Origin: Pseudorhodoferax soli
GTDB taxonomy: Bacteria > Pseudomonadota > Gammaproteobacteria > Burkholderiales > Burkholderiaceae_C
Assembly: GCF_003337555.1 (NCBI RefSeq)
Contig: NZ_QPJK01000001.1
Location: forward strand, 682,001 to 746,000
DNA: 64,000 nucleotides
Direction: 5' to 3'
Shown: positions 44,223 to 54,694 of the stretch, piece after piece
Layout: every line of letters starts with the position of its first letter
Position numbering within the stretch: the first letter of the stretch is position 1
Position numbers and translations under genes: made by a program
Notes under the pieces: generated by a model
What the model saw: only the letters and a program-made list of their open reading frames with translations
Told to the model about the DNA's origin: nothing
Database searches by the model: none

Positions 44223-45761
44223 TCAGACGCCGTCGTCGGGCGCAGGCGCTGCGCGTTCGCCGGCCGGCTTGCGCCGGCGCCGACGCTTCTTGGGGGCCAC
44301 AGCGGTCCCATCTTCCTGGGGCGCTGCAACGACGTCCGATGCATCGGCCTCGCGGTTGGGGGCTTTCACCACACGCACGCGCGCACGCCCCGACTCCTCC
44401 CGCGCCTGGTCCAGCAGATCCTGCCGCCGCTCGTCGCTGGCCTGGCTGAACTCCTGCCACCACTCGGCCAGCGCCTCGTCGACCTCGCCGCAGTCGGCGC
44501 GAAGGCGCATGAAGTCGAACGCCGCGCGGAAACGCGGCTGCTCGATCAGGCTCCAGGGTGCGCTGCCCGTGCGCTTGTCGAAGCGCGGCTGCATGGTCCA
44601 GGTCTCGCGCATGTCACCGGCCAGCTTGCCGCGGCCGGAGACGTCGCCGATGCGCGCGCTGAACACATCCTCGATGGCGTCCTGCAGCGCCGGGAACGGC
44701 GGCTGGCGCTTGTGCTCGATACGGTTGTTCCAACCGTCGCGCACATCTGCCCACAGCACGCAGGCCAACAGGAAACTGGGTGCCACGGGCTTGCCTTCGC
44801 CGACCCGGCGGTCGGTATCTTGTAGCGCGGCGCGCACGAAGGGCTGGTCGGCACGCTCGACCACGAGGTCTAGCAGCGGGTAGATGCCGGTCGCCATGCC
44901 CAACTCCTTGAGCTTGTCGATCGTGGCGATGGAGTGCCCGGTCTGCAACAGCTTGAGCATCTCGTCGAACAAGCGGCTTTGCGGCACATCGGCCAGCAAC
45001 TGCTGCGACTTGACCAGCGGCGCCGCGGTCTTGGGCTCGATCGTGAAGCCCAGCGCATGGAGCTTGGCCGCGAAGCGCACGGCGCGGATGATGCGCACCG
45101 GGTCTTCGCGGTAGCGCGTGGCGGGGTCGCCGATCATGCGGATGCTGCGGCTCTGCACGTCCTTCAGGCCATCGTGGTAGTCCACCACGATCTGGCGCTT
45201 GGGGTCGTAGTACATCGCGTTGATGCTGAAGTCGCGGCGTGCGGCATCTTCTTCCTGCGGGCCCCAGACGTTGTCGCGCAGCACGCGGCCGGTGGAGTCC
45301 ACGGCATGCTGCATGCCGGCCAGTTCGCTCTTGCTGGTGCGCTCGTTGCCGGCCACCTGCTCGGCCGCGGCGTTGTCCAGGTAGGCGCGGAAGGTGGAGA
45401 CCTCGATCACCTCGTGCTCGCGGCCGCGTCCGTAGACCACGTGCACGATGCGAAAGCGTCGCCCGATGATGAAGGCGCGGCGGAACAGGCTCTTGACCTG
45501 CTCTGGCGTGGCGTTGGTGGCCACGTCGAAATCCTTGGGTTTCAGGCCCACCAGCAGATCGCGCACGGCGCCGCCCACGATGTAGGCCTCGTAGCCGGCC
45601 TGTTGCAGCGTGCTGACGACATTGGCGGCGCGCTCGTCCACCAGGTTGGGGTCGATCCGGTGGACCTCGGCCGGGATTTCCTGGCGCTTGCCGAACTTTG
45701 GGCGGCCGCGGGCGGCGGGTGTGCTCTTGCCCAGCAGCTTGTCGATGAGTTTCTTGATCAT
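44223..45761 (-). CDS. pcnB: Poly(A) polymerase I
   Basis: 512 residues. The nucleotidyltransferase motif GGAVRDLLVGLKPKDFDVAT with catalytic aspartates is near residue 65, then RRDFSINAMYYDP and the neck RMIGDPATRYREDPVRIIRA that separates it from CCA-adding enzymes. A long, basic C-terminal tail (KKRRRRRKP) is typical of betaproteobacterial forms. It adds 3' poly(A) tails that promote RNA decay. The open frame continues upstream but the ATG at 45761 starts the family sequence and overlaps the HAD gene stop (ATGA). Confidence 0.95.
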   Translation of the reverse strand: MIKKLIDKLLGKSTPAARGRPKFGKRQEIPAEVHRIDPNLVDERAANVVSTLQQAGYEAYIVGGAVRDLLVGLKPKDFDVATNATPEQVKSLFRRAFIIGRRFRIVHVVYGRGREHEVIEVSTFRAYLDNAAAEQVAGNERTSKSELAGMQHAVDSTGRVLRDNVWGPQEEDAARRDFSINAMYYDPKRQIVVDYHDGLKDVQSRSIRMIGDPATRYREDPVRIIRAVRFAAKLHALGFTIEPKTAAPLVKSQQLLADVPQSRLFDEMLKLLQTGHSIATIDKLKELGMATGIYPLLDLVVERADQPFVRAALQDTDRRVGEGKPVAPSFLLACVLWADVRDGWNNRIEHKRQPPFPALQDAIEDVFSARIGDVSGRGKLAGDMRETWTMQPRFDKRTGSAPWSLIEQPRFRAAFDFMRLRADCGEVDEALAEWWQEFSQASDERRQDLLDQAREESGRARVRVVKAPNREADASDVVAAPQEDGTAVAPKKRRRRRKPAGERAAPAPDDGV

Positions 45762-46447
45762 GTGAGTTTTTCGAACAGGTCCAGGATGCGCCAGCCGCGC
45801 GTCTGCGCAATCGCCCGCAGGCGGTCGTCGGGATTGGTGGCCACCGGAACCTGGACCTTCTCCAGGAGCGGCAGATCGTTGATGGAGTCGGAGTAGAAGG
45901 TGCAATGCACGCGGTCCCAATCCAGGCCGCGCTCTGCCAGCCAGGCCTGCATGCGCGTGACCTTGCCCTCGCGCGCCGAGGGCACGCCGCGGATCGCGCC
46001 CGTGATCCAGTCGCCACTGCCGTCAGGCAAGGGCGCGCGTTCCAGCTGCACGGCGATCAGGTGCTCGATGCCCAGAGCATCGGCGATCGGCGCGGTCACG
46101 AACTCGTTGGTGGCCGTGACCAGCAGCAGCGTGTCGCCACGCGCACGGTGCTGCTCCACGAGTTCGCGCGCCGCCGGGAGCAGGGCCGGCAGCACCATCT
46201 CGCGCATGAAGTCGGCATGGGCGGCGGCGGCAGCCTGGGGGCCGCGCTCGCGCACGGCGTCGGTGGCAAAGCGCACGTAGTCGTGGATGTCCAGCGTGCC
46301 GGCCTTGTAGTGCGCGTAGAACGCGTCGTTGCGCAGGGCGAAGGCCTCGGGGTCGGTCCAGCCGATGCGGGTGGTGTGGACGCCCCAGGCGTGGTCGGAA
46401 TCGATCTGCAACAGCGTGTGGTCCAGATCGAACAAAGCCAGGTTCAA
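45758..46447 (-). CDS. HAD-IB family hydrolase (SerB-like phosphatase)
   Basis: 229 residues. HAD motif I LFDLDHTLL (nucleophile Asp), motif II in LLLVTATN, lysine in REGKVTRMQ and motif III YSDSINDLPLL are clear, placing it in the HAD-IB subfamily with phosphoserine phosphatase and related small-molecule phosphatases. The substrate is not determined. It is between hda and pcnB, overlapping both by four bases; this order is common in Burkholderiales. Confidence 0.9.
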   Translation of the reverse strand: MNLALFDLDHTLLQIDSDHAWGVHTTRIGWTDPEAFALRNDAFYAHYKAGTLDIHDYVRFATDAVRERGPQAAAAAHADFMREMVLPALLPAARELVEQHRARGDTLLLVTATNEFVTAPIADALGIEHLIAVQLERAPLPDGSGDWITGAIRGVPSAREGKVTRMQAWLAERGLDWDRVHCTFYSDSINDLPLLEKVQVPVATNPDDRLRAIAQTRGWRILDLFEKLT

Positions 46448-47118
46448 GTGTGCTCCAGCATGGACTTGATCAGCGGAATGGTGATGGCGCGCTGCGTCTG
46501 CAGCGCGTAGCCGTCCAGGTGGTCCAGCAGCTGGACCAGGCTGGCCAGGTCGCGGCTGAAACGCCGCAGCATGAAATCCATCACCTCGTCGGACAGGAAG
46601 ATGCCGCGCGCGTCGGCCTGCTGGCGCAGCACGGCACGGCGCTCGGCTTCGGACAGCAGCTGCAGCTGGAACACATGGCCCCAGCCTAGGCGCGAACGCA
46701 GGTCATCGCGCAGCGGCAGGTCGGCCGGCGGCAAGGTGCCGGCGCCCAGCACCCAGCGCTGCAGGCCCTGGGCATTGACGAACCAGTTGAAGGCCGCGTG
46801 CTGCTGCACCGCGCTGTAGTGCTGCACGTCGTCGAGCAGAACGGCGGCCCAGTCCTCGTCGAATTCGGGCGGCTCGGCCACGCTCGGGTCGAGCCAGCCG
46901 ACCTTGCCACCCTGCTCGCGCAGCGCGGCGCGCACGGCTTCCAGCAGATGGGTCTTGCCACCGCCCTCGGGGCCCCACAGGTAGGTGGGCACCGGCGAGC
47001 GCGTGGGGCTGCCGGACCACAGCTGCAGATGCTGCAGCGCAGCCTCGTTCGGTCCGGCGAAGAAGTTCGCCAGCGTGGGGCCGGAAGCCAGACCGATGTC
47101 GAGGGCCAACTGTTGCAT
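46444..47118 (-). CDS. hda: DnaA regulatory inactivator Hda
   Basis: 224 residues. It begins MQQLALDIGLA, a beta-clamp-binding motif (QL-x-L-D/P), followed by a DnaA-like AAA+ domain: Walker A GPEGGGKTHLL and Walker B AVLLDDVQHY. With the DNA-loaded clamp, Hda stimulates ATP hydrolysis by DnaA and prevents re-initiation. ATG at 47118 chosen so that the clamp motif is at the extreme N terminus; a TTG directly before it adds one residue only. Confidence 0.93.
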   Translation of the reverse strand: MQQLALDIGLASGPTLANFFAGPNEAALQHLQLWSGSPTRSPVPTYLWGPEGGGKTHLLEAVRAALREQGGKVGWLDPSVAEPPEFDEDWAAVLLDDVQHYSAVQQHAAFNWFVNAQGLQRWVLGAGTLPPADLPLRDDLRSRLGWGHVFQLQLLSEAERRAVLRQQADARGIFLSDEVMDFMLRRFSRDLASLVQLLDHLDGYALQTQRAITIPLIKSMLEHT

Positions 47119-47138
47119 CAAGGGGATGGAGCGGGTAG

Positions 47139-47159
47139 CGGGGGGAGCCCCCGTAGAAT
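47139..47159 (+). promoter_or_regulatory. Possible purM promoter with upstream hairpin
   Basis: TAGAAT (47154-47159) is a near-consensus -10 followed by a GC-rich stretch (TCGCGCGG), and lies 66 bases before the purM ATG. Directly upstream is a 6-bp G/C hairpin (47139-47153). No clear -35 box. Assigned by position. Confidence 0.4.
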
Positions 47160-47225
47160 TCGCGCGGATTTTAGTCTTCTCCGCGTACCCATTGCCCCCT
47201 GTGCCGTCGCAGGCACCCTGCCCCC

Positions 47226-48278
47226 ATGAGCAACACCCCCGCCTCCCCCTCTCCGCTGTCCTACAAGGATGCCGGTGTCGACATCGACGCCGGTGACGCT
47301 CTGGTCGAGCGCATCAAGCCGCTGGCCAAGAAGACCATGCGCGAGGGCGCGTTGGCCGGCATCGGCGGCTTTGGTGCGCTGTTCGAGGTGCCCAAGCGCT
47401 ACAAGGAGCCGGTGCTGGTGTCTGGCACCGACGGCGTGGGCACCAAGCTGCGCCTGGCCTTCGAATGGAACATGCACGACACCGTCGGCATCGACCTGGT
47501 GGCCATGAGCGTCAACGACGTGCTGGTCCAGGGCGCCGAGCCGCTGTTCTTCCTCGACTACTTCGCCTGCGGCAAGCTGGACGTGGACACTGCCGCAGCC
47601 GTGGTCGGCGGCATCGCCAAGGGCTGCGAACTCTCCGGCTGTGCGCTGATCGGCGGCGAGACCGCCGAGATGCCGGGCATGTATCCGCCGGGCGAATACG
47701 ACCTGGCCGGCTTCGCCGTCGGTGCGGTGGAGAAGAGCAAGATCCTCACGGGCCGCGACGTGGTCGCCGGCGACGTCGTGCTGGGCCTGGCCTCGGCCGG
47801 CGTGCACTCCAACGGCTTCAGCCTGGTGCGCAAGTGCATCGAACGCGCCGAAGCCGCCGGCAGCGTTCCCGCCACCCTGGATGGCAAGCCCTTCAAGCAG
47901 GCCGTGATGGAGCCCACCCGCCTGTACGTCAAGAATGTGCTGGCCGCGCTGGCACAGCACCCGATCAAGGCGCTGGCCCACATCACCGGGGGCGGCCTGC
48001 TGGAGAACATCCCGCGCGTGCTGCCGGAGGGCCTGGCCGCCCACCTGCGGGCCGGCAGCTGGCCGCAGACCGAGCTGTTCGCCTGGCTGCAGGCCACGGC
48101 CGGCATCGACGACATCGAGATGAACCGCACCTTCAACAACGGCATCGGCATGGTGGTCGTGGTGGCCGCGGCCGAGGCAGAGGCCACGGCCGCGACACTG
48201 CGCGCGGCGGGCGAGACGGTCCACACCATCGGCGCCATCGCGGCACGCGGCGACGGCGCTGCGGTGGTTGTGGCCTGA
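47226..48278 (+). CDS. purM: Phosphoribosylformylglycinamidine cyclo-ligase (AIR synthetase)
   Basis: 350 residues. It closes the imidazole ring of AIR from FGAM and ATP in purine synthesis. The start [20 protein letters not shown], the [18 protein letters not shown] loop, [15 protein letters not shown] and the glycine-rich [16 protein letters not shown] are the standard PurM features. Divergent from hda by about 107 bases. Confidence 0.98.
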   Translation: MSNTPASPSPLSYKDAGVDIDAGDALVERIKPLAKKTMREGALAGIGGFGALFEVPKRYKEPVLVSGTDGVGTKLRLAFEWNMHDTVGIDLVAMSVNDVLVQGAEPLFFLDYFACGKLDVDTAAAVVGGIAKGCELSGCALIGGETAEMPGMYPPGEYDLAGFAVGAVEKSKILTGRDVVAGDVVLGLASAGVHSNGFSLVRKCIERAEAAGSVPATLDGKPFKQAVMEPTRLYVKNVLAALAQHPIKALAHITGGGLLENIPRVLPEGLAAHLRAGSWPQTELFAWLQATAGIDDIEMNRTFNNGIGMVVVVAAAEAEATAATLRAAGETVHTIGAIAARGDGAAVVVA

Positions 48279-48279
48279 A

Positions 48280-49176
48280 CTAAGCCGCCTGCCGGGCCTG
48301 CACCCAGTCCATGAACGCCCGCAGCGCCGGGCTGACCTGGCGCCGGCCCGGGTAGTACAAGTGAAAGCCCGGCTCCGGCGGGCACCAGTCCGCCAGTGCC
48401 TCCACCAGCCGGCCGGCCGCCAATGCGGGCGCGGCCAGGGCCTCGTAGATGTAGGCCCAGCCCACGCCGCCCAGCGCGGCACCCAGCGCCAGGCGCTGGT
48501 CGTCCACGGTCAGCGGGCCGGACACATCCAGCGCCTTCGCCACCTCGCCTTTGCGAAACTGCCAGTGGTAGAGCGCTCCGCTCGGGAAGCGCTGGCGCAC
48601 GCAGGGGCGCGCCAGCAGGTCTTCGGGCAGCAGTGGCAGGGCTTGCGCGCCGGCCACATCAGGCCGTGCCACCACGCAAAAGCGCTGCATCGGCCCCACA
48701 GGCACGGCCACCATGCCCTGCGGCAAGGCTTCGGGAAAGCGCACGCCCGCGTCGAAACCACCCGGCACGATGTCGGCCATGGCGTCCTGGCTGCTGACCT
48801 CCAGCTGGATGCCAGGATGGGCGCGCAGGAAATCGCCCAGCAGGGGCTCCAGCCACAGGCTGGCGGCGCTGCGCGGCAGGTTCAGCCGCAACGTGCCGCG
48901 CACCAGGGCCTGGAATTGGCCCACGTTGGCCAGGGCGCTGTCCAGACCCGCCAGTAGGGGCTGCAGTTCGGCGAGCAGCGCGCGCCCGGCTTCGGTCGGC
49001 GCCACGCTGCGCGTGGTGCGCTGCAACAGCGGCACACCCAGGGATTGCTCCAGCGTGCGCACGGCCTGGCTGAGCGCCGACGGCGAGACGTTCATGGCCT
49101 GCGCCGCACGGCGGTAGCTGGACCATTCGGCCACGGCGGCCAGCGCACGCAGGTGCAGGAGTTCGGGTACGGCCAT
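48280..49176 (-). CDS. LysR family transcriptional regulator
   Basis: 298 residues: an N-terminal winged helix-turn-helix (LHLRALAAVAEWSSYRRAAQ, SPSALSQAVRTLEQSLG) and a C-terminal periplasmic-binding-protein-like effector domain. It is divergent from an aldo/keto reductase, a common arrangement in which the regulator controls the enzyme gene and itself. The shared 105-base gap carries a 12-bp direct repeat (see 49177-49229). It ends one base from purM. Confidence 0.92.
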   Translation of the reverse strand: MAVPELLHLRALAAVAEWSSYRRAAQAMNVSPSALSQAVRTLEQSLGVPLLQRTTRSVAPTEAGRALLAELQPLLAGLDSALANVGQFQALVRGTLRLNLPRSAASLWLEPLLGDFLRAHPGIQLEVSSQDAMADIVPGGFDAGVRFPEALPQGMVAVPVGPMQRFCVVARPDVAGAQALPLLPEDLLARPCVRQRFPSGALYHWQFRKGEVAKALDVSGPLTVDDQRLALGAALGGVGWAYIYEALAAPALAAGRLVEALADWCPPEPGFHLYYPGRRQVSPALRAFMDWVQARQAA

Positions 49177-49229
49177 GGCCGATTGTGCAGCCTGGCCGCA
49201 CAGTGCGTGAATGGTTCGGCCGATTGTGC
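49177..49229. promoter_or_regulatory. Direct repeats and dyad in the LysR / aldo-keto reductase intergenic region
   Basis: GGCCGATTGTGC occurs at 49177-49188 and again at 49218-49229, 41 bases apart, close to four helical turns. The first copy also forms the dyad TGTGC-N9-GCACA (49184-49202), which fits a T-N11-A-type LysR site. The first copy abuts the regulator start codon, suggesting autoregulation. Confidence 0.55.
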
Positions 49230-49281
49230 GCTACAGCTTGGCGATGGATGATCCAGCCTCCAACACACAGGAAGCCTTGCC

Positions 49282-50295
<1,014 letters not shown>

Positions 50296-51612
50296 TCAGC
50301 CGCCCGCGCTGCCCTCGTCTGCGCGCAGCGCCTCGGCCAGCACCTTGTCGATGCGCCGGCCATCCAGGTCCAGCACCTCGAACACCCAGCCGGCGCATTC
50401 GATGCGTTCGCCGGTGGCCGGCATGTGGCCCGAGACCGCCATGAGCAGGCCGGCCACGGTGTTGTAGCGGCCGCGGTCCTCCTCGGGCAATTCGTCGATG
50501 TCCAGGCGCGACTTGAGCTCGCCGATGGGCATCAGCCCGTCCAGCAGCCAGGAGCCGTCGCCGCGCGCCGTGGCCCAGGCCTCCGTTTGGGTTTCGGGCT
50601 GCAGCTCACCGGTGATGGCCTCGAGCAGGTCGCGCGGCGTCAGCACGCCCTGCACCACGCCGTATTCGTCGACCACGAAGACCATGCGCCCGGCGCGGGC
50701 GCGGAATTGCTCCAGGAGTTCCAGGCCCGACAGCGTCTCGGGCACGAAGGTGGCCGGCAGCACATGCGCGCCGATCAGCGCCTCGCGGTCCTGCCCGGCC
50801 AGCGCCAGCAGGCGCGCCACGCTGACGATGCCGACCACCTCCTCCAGCGATCCGCGGCACACCGGGTACCAGGAGTGTCCAGCGTACTCGGCCTCGCCCC
50901 CGGCCAGGCGCAGCGCATCCAGCACCGGCAGCGTGGCGTCGAGCCAGCCCACGTCGTCGCGCGGCACCATGATGGAGGTGAGGGGGCGCTCGTCCAGGCG
51001 GAACAGGTTGCGCACCATGCGGTGCTCGTGCGCCTCGATCACGCCAGCGTCAACGCCCTCCTCCAGGCTCGCGGCGATCTCCTCCTCGGTCACGGCCCGG
51101 GCGGCGGCGGTGTCCACGCGCAGCGCGGCCAACACGCCCTGGGTGCTCAGCGACAACAGGCGCACGAACGGCTTGGCCACGCGGGCCACCCAGGCCATGG
51201 GCCGCGCCACCGCGTTCGCCACCTTCTCCGGATACAGCTGGGCGATGCGCTTGGGCACGAGCTCGCCGAAAACGATGGTCACGAAGGTGATGGCGGTGAC
51301 GACCAGCGCCGTGGCCGCGATGTCGGCCGCCCTGTCGCCCAGGCCCAGCGCCACGAGCCAGTCCGCCACGGCGCTGCTGAAGGCGGCCTCGCCCAGGATG
51401 CCGTTGAGCATGCCGATCAGCGTGATGCCGACCTGCACCGTCGAGAGCAACTGCGTCGGATTCGTCAGCAGCGTCAGCGCCGCCGCCGCGCCCTTGTCGC
51501 CGCCCTCCGCCATGGCCACCAGGCGCGCCTTGCGGCTGGTGGCCAGCGCCATCTCCGACATCGCGAACACGCCGTTGAGCGCGGTCAACAGCGCGATCAG
51601 CAGGAAGTCCAT
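50296..51612 (-). CDS. CNNM/CorC-HlyC family membrane protein (hemolysin-like)
   Basis: 438 residues: an N-terminal DUF21/CNNM transmembrane domain (three to four segments within residues 1-150, ending FGELVPKRIAQLYPEKV), a paired CBS region (about 205-335, with RPLTSIMVPRDDV and VDEYGVVQGVLTPRDLLEAI) and a C-terminal CorC/HlyC domain (GRYNTVAGLLM). Such proteins are linked to magnesium/cobalt efflux; the hemolysin name is historical. The open frame goes further upstream but the ATG at 51612 starts the membrane domain and overlaps the previous stop by one base. Confidence 0.92.
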   Translation of the reverse strand: MDFLLIALLTALNGVFAMSEMALATSRKARLVAMAEGGDKGAAAALTLLTNPTQLLSTVQVGITLIGMLNGILGEAAFSSAVADWLVALGLGDRAADIAATALVVTAITFVTIVFGELVPKRIAQLYPEKVANAVARPMAWVARVAKPFVRLLSLSTQGVLAALRVDTAAARAVTEEEIAASLEEGVDAGVIEAHEHRMVRNLFRLDERPLTSIMVPRDDVGWLDATLPVLDALRLAGGEAEYAGHSWYPVCRGSLEEVVGIVSVARLLALAGQDREALIGAHVLPATFVPETLSGLELLEQFRARAGRMVFVVDEYGVVQGVLTPRDLLEAITGELQPETQTEAWATARGDGSWLLDGLMPIGELKSRLDIDELPEEDRGRYNTVAGLLMAVSGHMPATGERIECAGWVFEVLDLDGRRIDKVLAEALRADEGSAGG

Positions 51613-52097
51613 CAGGACAGGGGGGTCGGCCCGGGCATCGGCAGGCTGATGGCGTAGGCCTTGTCCAGCGCCATCCAGGTCACGAGCACGGCGCCCAGCA
51701 CCATCACGCCGTACAGCATGCGGTGGATGTCCTCGCGCGGCCGCGCAATCGACCAGATCTCCTGGAAGGGACGGCCGAAGTGCGCGCGCACGCGGTCCAA
51801 CCGGCGCCGCCCGACCACGATGGAGACCTGCATGCGCTTGATCGCCAGCAGCCCGTACAGGCAGATGGCCCAGGTGATCAGCACCAGTACCCAGTGGCGC
51901 ACGCCCCCTTCGGCGATCGGATCGACCAGCTGGTGCACGCCGGCCAGCAGCAGCGCGTAGATCACCAGCGCATAGGCACCGGCCCACCACTGCTGGCGTG
52001 TGAAGAGCTCGATGTCGGCCACGCAGGCGCCGTAGGCCATCTGCAGCTCGGAGCGGTCGATGTCACTGAGCTCTCCGAAACCCGAAGTCGAATCCAT
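51612..52097 (-). CDS. Small membrane protein of unknown function
   Basis: 161 residues with three hydrophobic segments (about residues 38-58, 68-86 and 130-148) and a basic loop (RRRLDRVRAHFGRPF). I do not recognise the family. GGAGG is seven bases before the ATG. Its stop overlaps the start of the CNNM-type gene, so the two are translated together and probably act together at the membrane. Confidence 0.7.
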   Translation of the reverse strand: MDSTSGFGELSDIDRSELQMAYGACVADIELFTRQQWWAGAYALVIYALLLAGVHQLVDPIAEGGVRHWVLVLITWAICLYGLLAIKRMQVSIVVGRRRLDRVRAHFGRPFQEIWSIARPREDIHRMLYGVMVLGAVLVTWMALDKAYAISLPMPGPTPLS

Positions 52098-52110
52098 GGC
52101 TGTCCTCCCT

Positions 52111-52132
52111 GATTGCTGTGCAATCTACAGCA
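52111..52132. promoter_or_regulatory. Nested dyads upstream of the apaH-type gene
   Basis: GATTGC-TGT-GCAATC (52111-52125) and TGCTGT-N7-ACAGCA (52114-52132) overlap in the 76-base divergent gap between the small membrane protein and the ApaH-type gene. They could be an operator for either direction. Function unproven. Confidence 0.35.
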
Positions 52133-52173
52133 TTCGGCGGCGTGTAGAGTCGCGCGTCGTTGTTGGAGAACAC

Positions 52174-53016
52174 ATGGCGTCTTATCTGATCGGGGATGTG
52201 CAGGGCTGCGACGAGCCTTTGGGCCGGCTGCTGCAGGCCATCGATTTCTCACCCAGCCGCGACACCGTCTACGTGCTCGGCGACCTGGTCAACCGCGGCC
52301 CGGCATCGGCCGAGGTGCTGCGCCGGCTGATGGCGCTGGACGGCAGCGCGCGCTGCCTGCTCGGCAACCACGACATGCACCTCCTGGCCTGTGCGTGGGG
52401 CGTGCGCCGCCCGCACAAGCGCGACACGCTGGACGCCGTGCTGGACGCCCCGGATCGCGCCGCGCTGCTGGATTGGCTGCGTTGCCAGCCGCTGGCGATG
52501 CACGAGACCGTGGCCGGCCGCGAGCTGCTCATGGTGCATGCCGGCGTGCTGCCGCAATGGACGGCCGAGCGCACGGCCGCACTGGCTGCCGAGCTGCAGG
52601 ACGTGCTGCGCGGCCCGCACATCGGCGACTTCCTGCACGAGATGTACGGCAACCAGCCCGACCGCTGGGACGACGCGCTGACTGGCAACGAGCGGCTGCG
52701 CGTGGTCATCAACGCGCTGACGCGGCTGCGCTTTTGCAGCGCCGACGGCCAGATGGAATTCGAGACCAAGGAGGGCGTGGGTGCGGCCCCTGCCGGCTTC
52801 GTGCCCTGGTTCGACGTGCCGGGCCGGCAAACGGCCGGTGTGGCGGTGGCCTTCGGCCACTGGTCCACGCTGGGCTGGCTGGACCGCGACGACCTCTACT
52901 GCCTGGACACGGGCTGCGTCTGGGGCGGGCCGCTCAGCGCCATGCGCGTGGGCACCATGGCAGCACAGCAGGCCCTGGTGCAGGTCGACTGCCCGCAGGC
53001 GCAGAAGCCGGGCTGA
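52174..53016 (+). CDS. apaH: Symmetrical bis(5'-nucleosyl)-tetraphosphatase
   Basis: 280 residues. A calcineurin-type phosphoesterase that splits Ap4A into two ADP. Metal and active-site motifs are GDVQGCDEPLG, GDLVNRGPAS and LLGNHDMHLLA; VHAGVLPQWT and FGHWSTLGW are also typical of ApaH. TTGGAG precedes the ATG at 52174; an in-frame extension upstream is not supported. Confidence 0.95.
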   Translation: MASYLIGDVQGCDEPLGRLLQAIDFSPSRDTVYVLGDLVNRGPASAEVLRRLMALDGSARCLLGNHDMHLLACAWGVRRPHKRDTLDAVLDAPDRAALLDWLRCQPLAMHETVAGRELLMVHAGVLPQWTAERTAALAAELQDVLRGPHIGDFLHEMYGNQPDRWDDALTGNERLRVVINALTRLRFCSADGQMEFETKEGVGAAPAGFVPWFDVPGRQTAGVAVAFGHWSTLGWLDRDDLYCLDTGCVWGGPLSAMRVGTMAAQQALVQVDCPQAQKPG

Positions 53017-53022
53017 GCCCGA

Positions 53023-54585
53023 TCAGCCGGCCGAGGTTTCTGGCTGCGGCGCAGGCGCACCTGCCGGCGCCGGAGCAGGCGCCTTGAACAGCGCCGCCAG
53101 CTTGCGCTTGGGCTTGATGTTGGCTGAGACGCCGCTGCGCACGGCATCCCGCTTGGTCTCCCACCCGGGGGCTCCTGCGGCCGGCGCACTGGCCTCGTAG
53201 GGCTGGTTGAAGAACGGATCCTGCGGCGCGGCGGAACGGCGCGGCGCGCGTTCACGCGGCTCGCGCGCTTCCCGGGGCTCGGGTCGGCCACGCGGGGCGT
53301 CCATCACGTCGCGCGGATCGTCGCCACCCCAGGCGCGGCGGCCTTCGTTGAAGCGGCCCTGCTCGCGGATGCGCGGCATGTCTTCTTCGTACTCGAACGC
53401 CTCGATCTCGATCTTGGTCTTGATCAGCTTCTCGATCTCGGCCACCAGGCGCGCATCGTTGCCGCCGCCAGCGAAGCTGACCGCCAGGCCCGATGCGCCG
53501 GCGCGGCCGGTGCGGCCGATGCGGTGCACATAGTCCTCGGCGTTGAACGGGACGTCGAAGTTGAACACCGCCGGCACATCCTTGATGTCCAGCCCGCGTG
53601 CGGCCACGTCCGTGCAGACCAGCAGGTCGACTTCGCCCTTCTTGAACGCGTCCAGCGCCTTCAGTCGCTCGTCCTGGCTTCGGTCGCCGTGCAGGGCGAC
53701 GGTGCGCAGGCCCTCGCGCTCCAGCGCGCGGGCCAGCCGGGCGCAACCCAGCTTGCTGTTGACGAACACGAAGGCCTGGCGCAGCTGGCGCTTGCGCAGG
53801 ATCTGGTGCAACGCACGGCGCTTGTTGTCGTCGTTGACGCTGTAGAAATGCTGCTCCACGGTCGAGGCCGTGGCATTCGAGCGCGCCACCTCGATGGTGG
53901 TCGGGTCCTGCAAGTAGCTGCCGGCCAGGCGCTTGATCTCGGGCGAGAACGTGGCCGAGAACAGCAGCGTGGTGCGCTGCTTGGGCAGGTAGGACAGGAT
54001 GCGCTGCAGGTCGGGCAGGAAGCCGATGTCCAGCATGCGGTCGGCCTCGTCGAGCACCACGTACTCGACCTGGTTCAGCACCGCGTTCTTGGCCTCGATG
54101 TGGTCCAGCAAACGGCCCGGTGTGGCCACCAGGACCTCCACGCCCTTCTTGAGCTCGGCCGTCTGCGGCTTCATGTCGATGCCGCCGAACACCACCGTGC
54201 TGCGCAGCTGCGTGTACTTGGCGTACAGCTTGATCTGCTGCGCCACCTGGTCGGCCAGCTCGCGCGTGGGCAGCAACACCAGTGCGCGCACAGGGTGGCG
54301 CGCCGGCGAGGTGGAGGCGTTCTCGTGGCGCAGCATGCGCTGCAGCAGCGGCAGCGAAAAGGCCGCGGTCTTGCCGGTGCCGGTCTGGGCGGCGCCCATC
54401 ACGTCGCGGCCCGTCAGCACCACCGGAATGGCCTGCGCCTGGATCGGCGTCATGCTGCTGTAGCCCATCTCGGCCACGGCGCGCGACAAGGGCTCAGCAA
54501 GGTTCAGCTGAGAGAAGGAAGCAGTGGTCGGTGCGGTTTCGGCGGGTGTGGAACCTGCCTCGGGAGCGGTTGCGGAGTCGGTCAT
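53023..54585 (-). CDS. rhlE: ATP-dependent RNA helicase, RhlE-type DEAD-box
   Basis: 520 residues. Q motif (GYSSMTPIQAQAIP), Walker A AQTGTGKTAAF, Ia PTRELADQ, motif II DEAD in VVLDEADRMLDIGF, SAT in LFSATF, and motif VI HRIGRTGRAG are all present. The C-terminal 120 residues are disordered, rich in Arg/Glu/Pro/Ala, as in RhlE-type enzymes acting in ribosome assembly and RNA decay. ATG at 54585; a TTG just before adds one residue. Confidence 0.93.
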   Translation of the reverse strand: MTDSATAPEAGSTPAETAPTTASFSQLNLAEPLSRAVAEMGYSSMTPIQAQAIPVVLTGRDVMGAAQTGTGKTAAFSLPLLQRMLRHENASTSPARHPVRALVLLPTRELADQVAQQIKLYAKYTQLRSTVVFGGIDMKPQTAELKKGVEVLVATPGRLLDHIEAKNAVLNQVEYVVLDEADRMLDIGFLPDLQRILSYLPKQRTTLLFSATFSPEIKRLAGSYLQDPTTIEVARSNATASTVEQHFYSVNDDNKRRALHQILRKRQLRQAFVFVNSKLGCARLARALEREGLRTVALHGDRSQDERLKALDAFKKGEVDLLVCTDVAARGLDIKDVPAVFNFDVPFNAEDYVHRIGRTGRAGASGLAVSFAGGGNDARLVAEIEKLIKTKIEIEAFEYEEDMPRIREQGRFNEGRRAWGGDDPRDVMDAPRGRPEPREAREPRERAPRRSAAPQDPFFNQPYEASAPAAGAPGWETKRDAVRSGVSANIKPKRKLAALFKAPAPAPAGAPAPQPETSAG

Positions 54586-54694
54586 CAATACCAGGGTTCA
54601 AGCGCTACCAAACAGATAGCAGGCCGACCCGCCAGGATGGGGCCGGACCTCGATTATCGCGCAAGGGGGTCAAACCCCTGTGACACGTGCAGTT

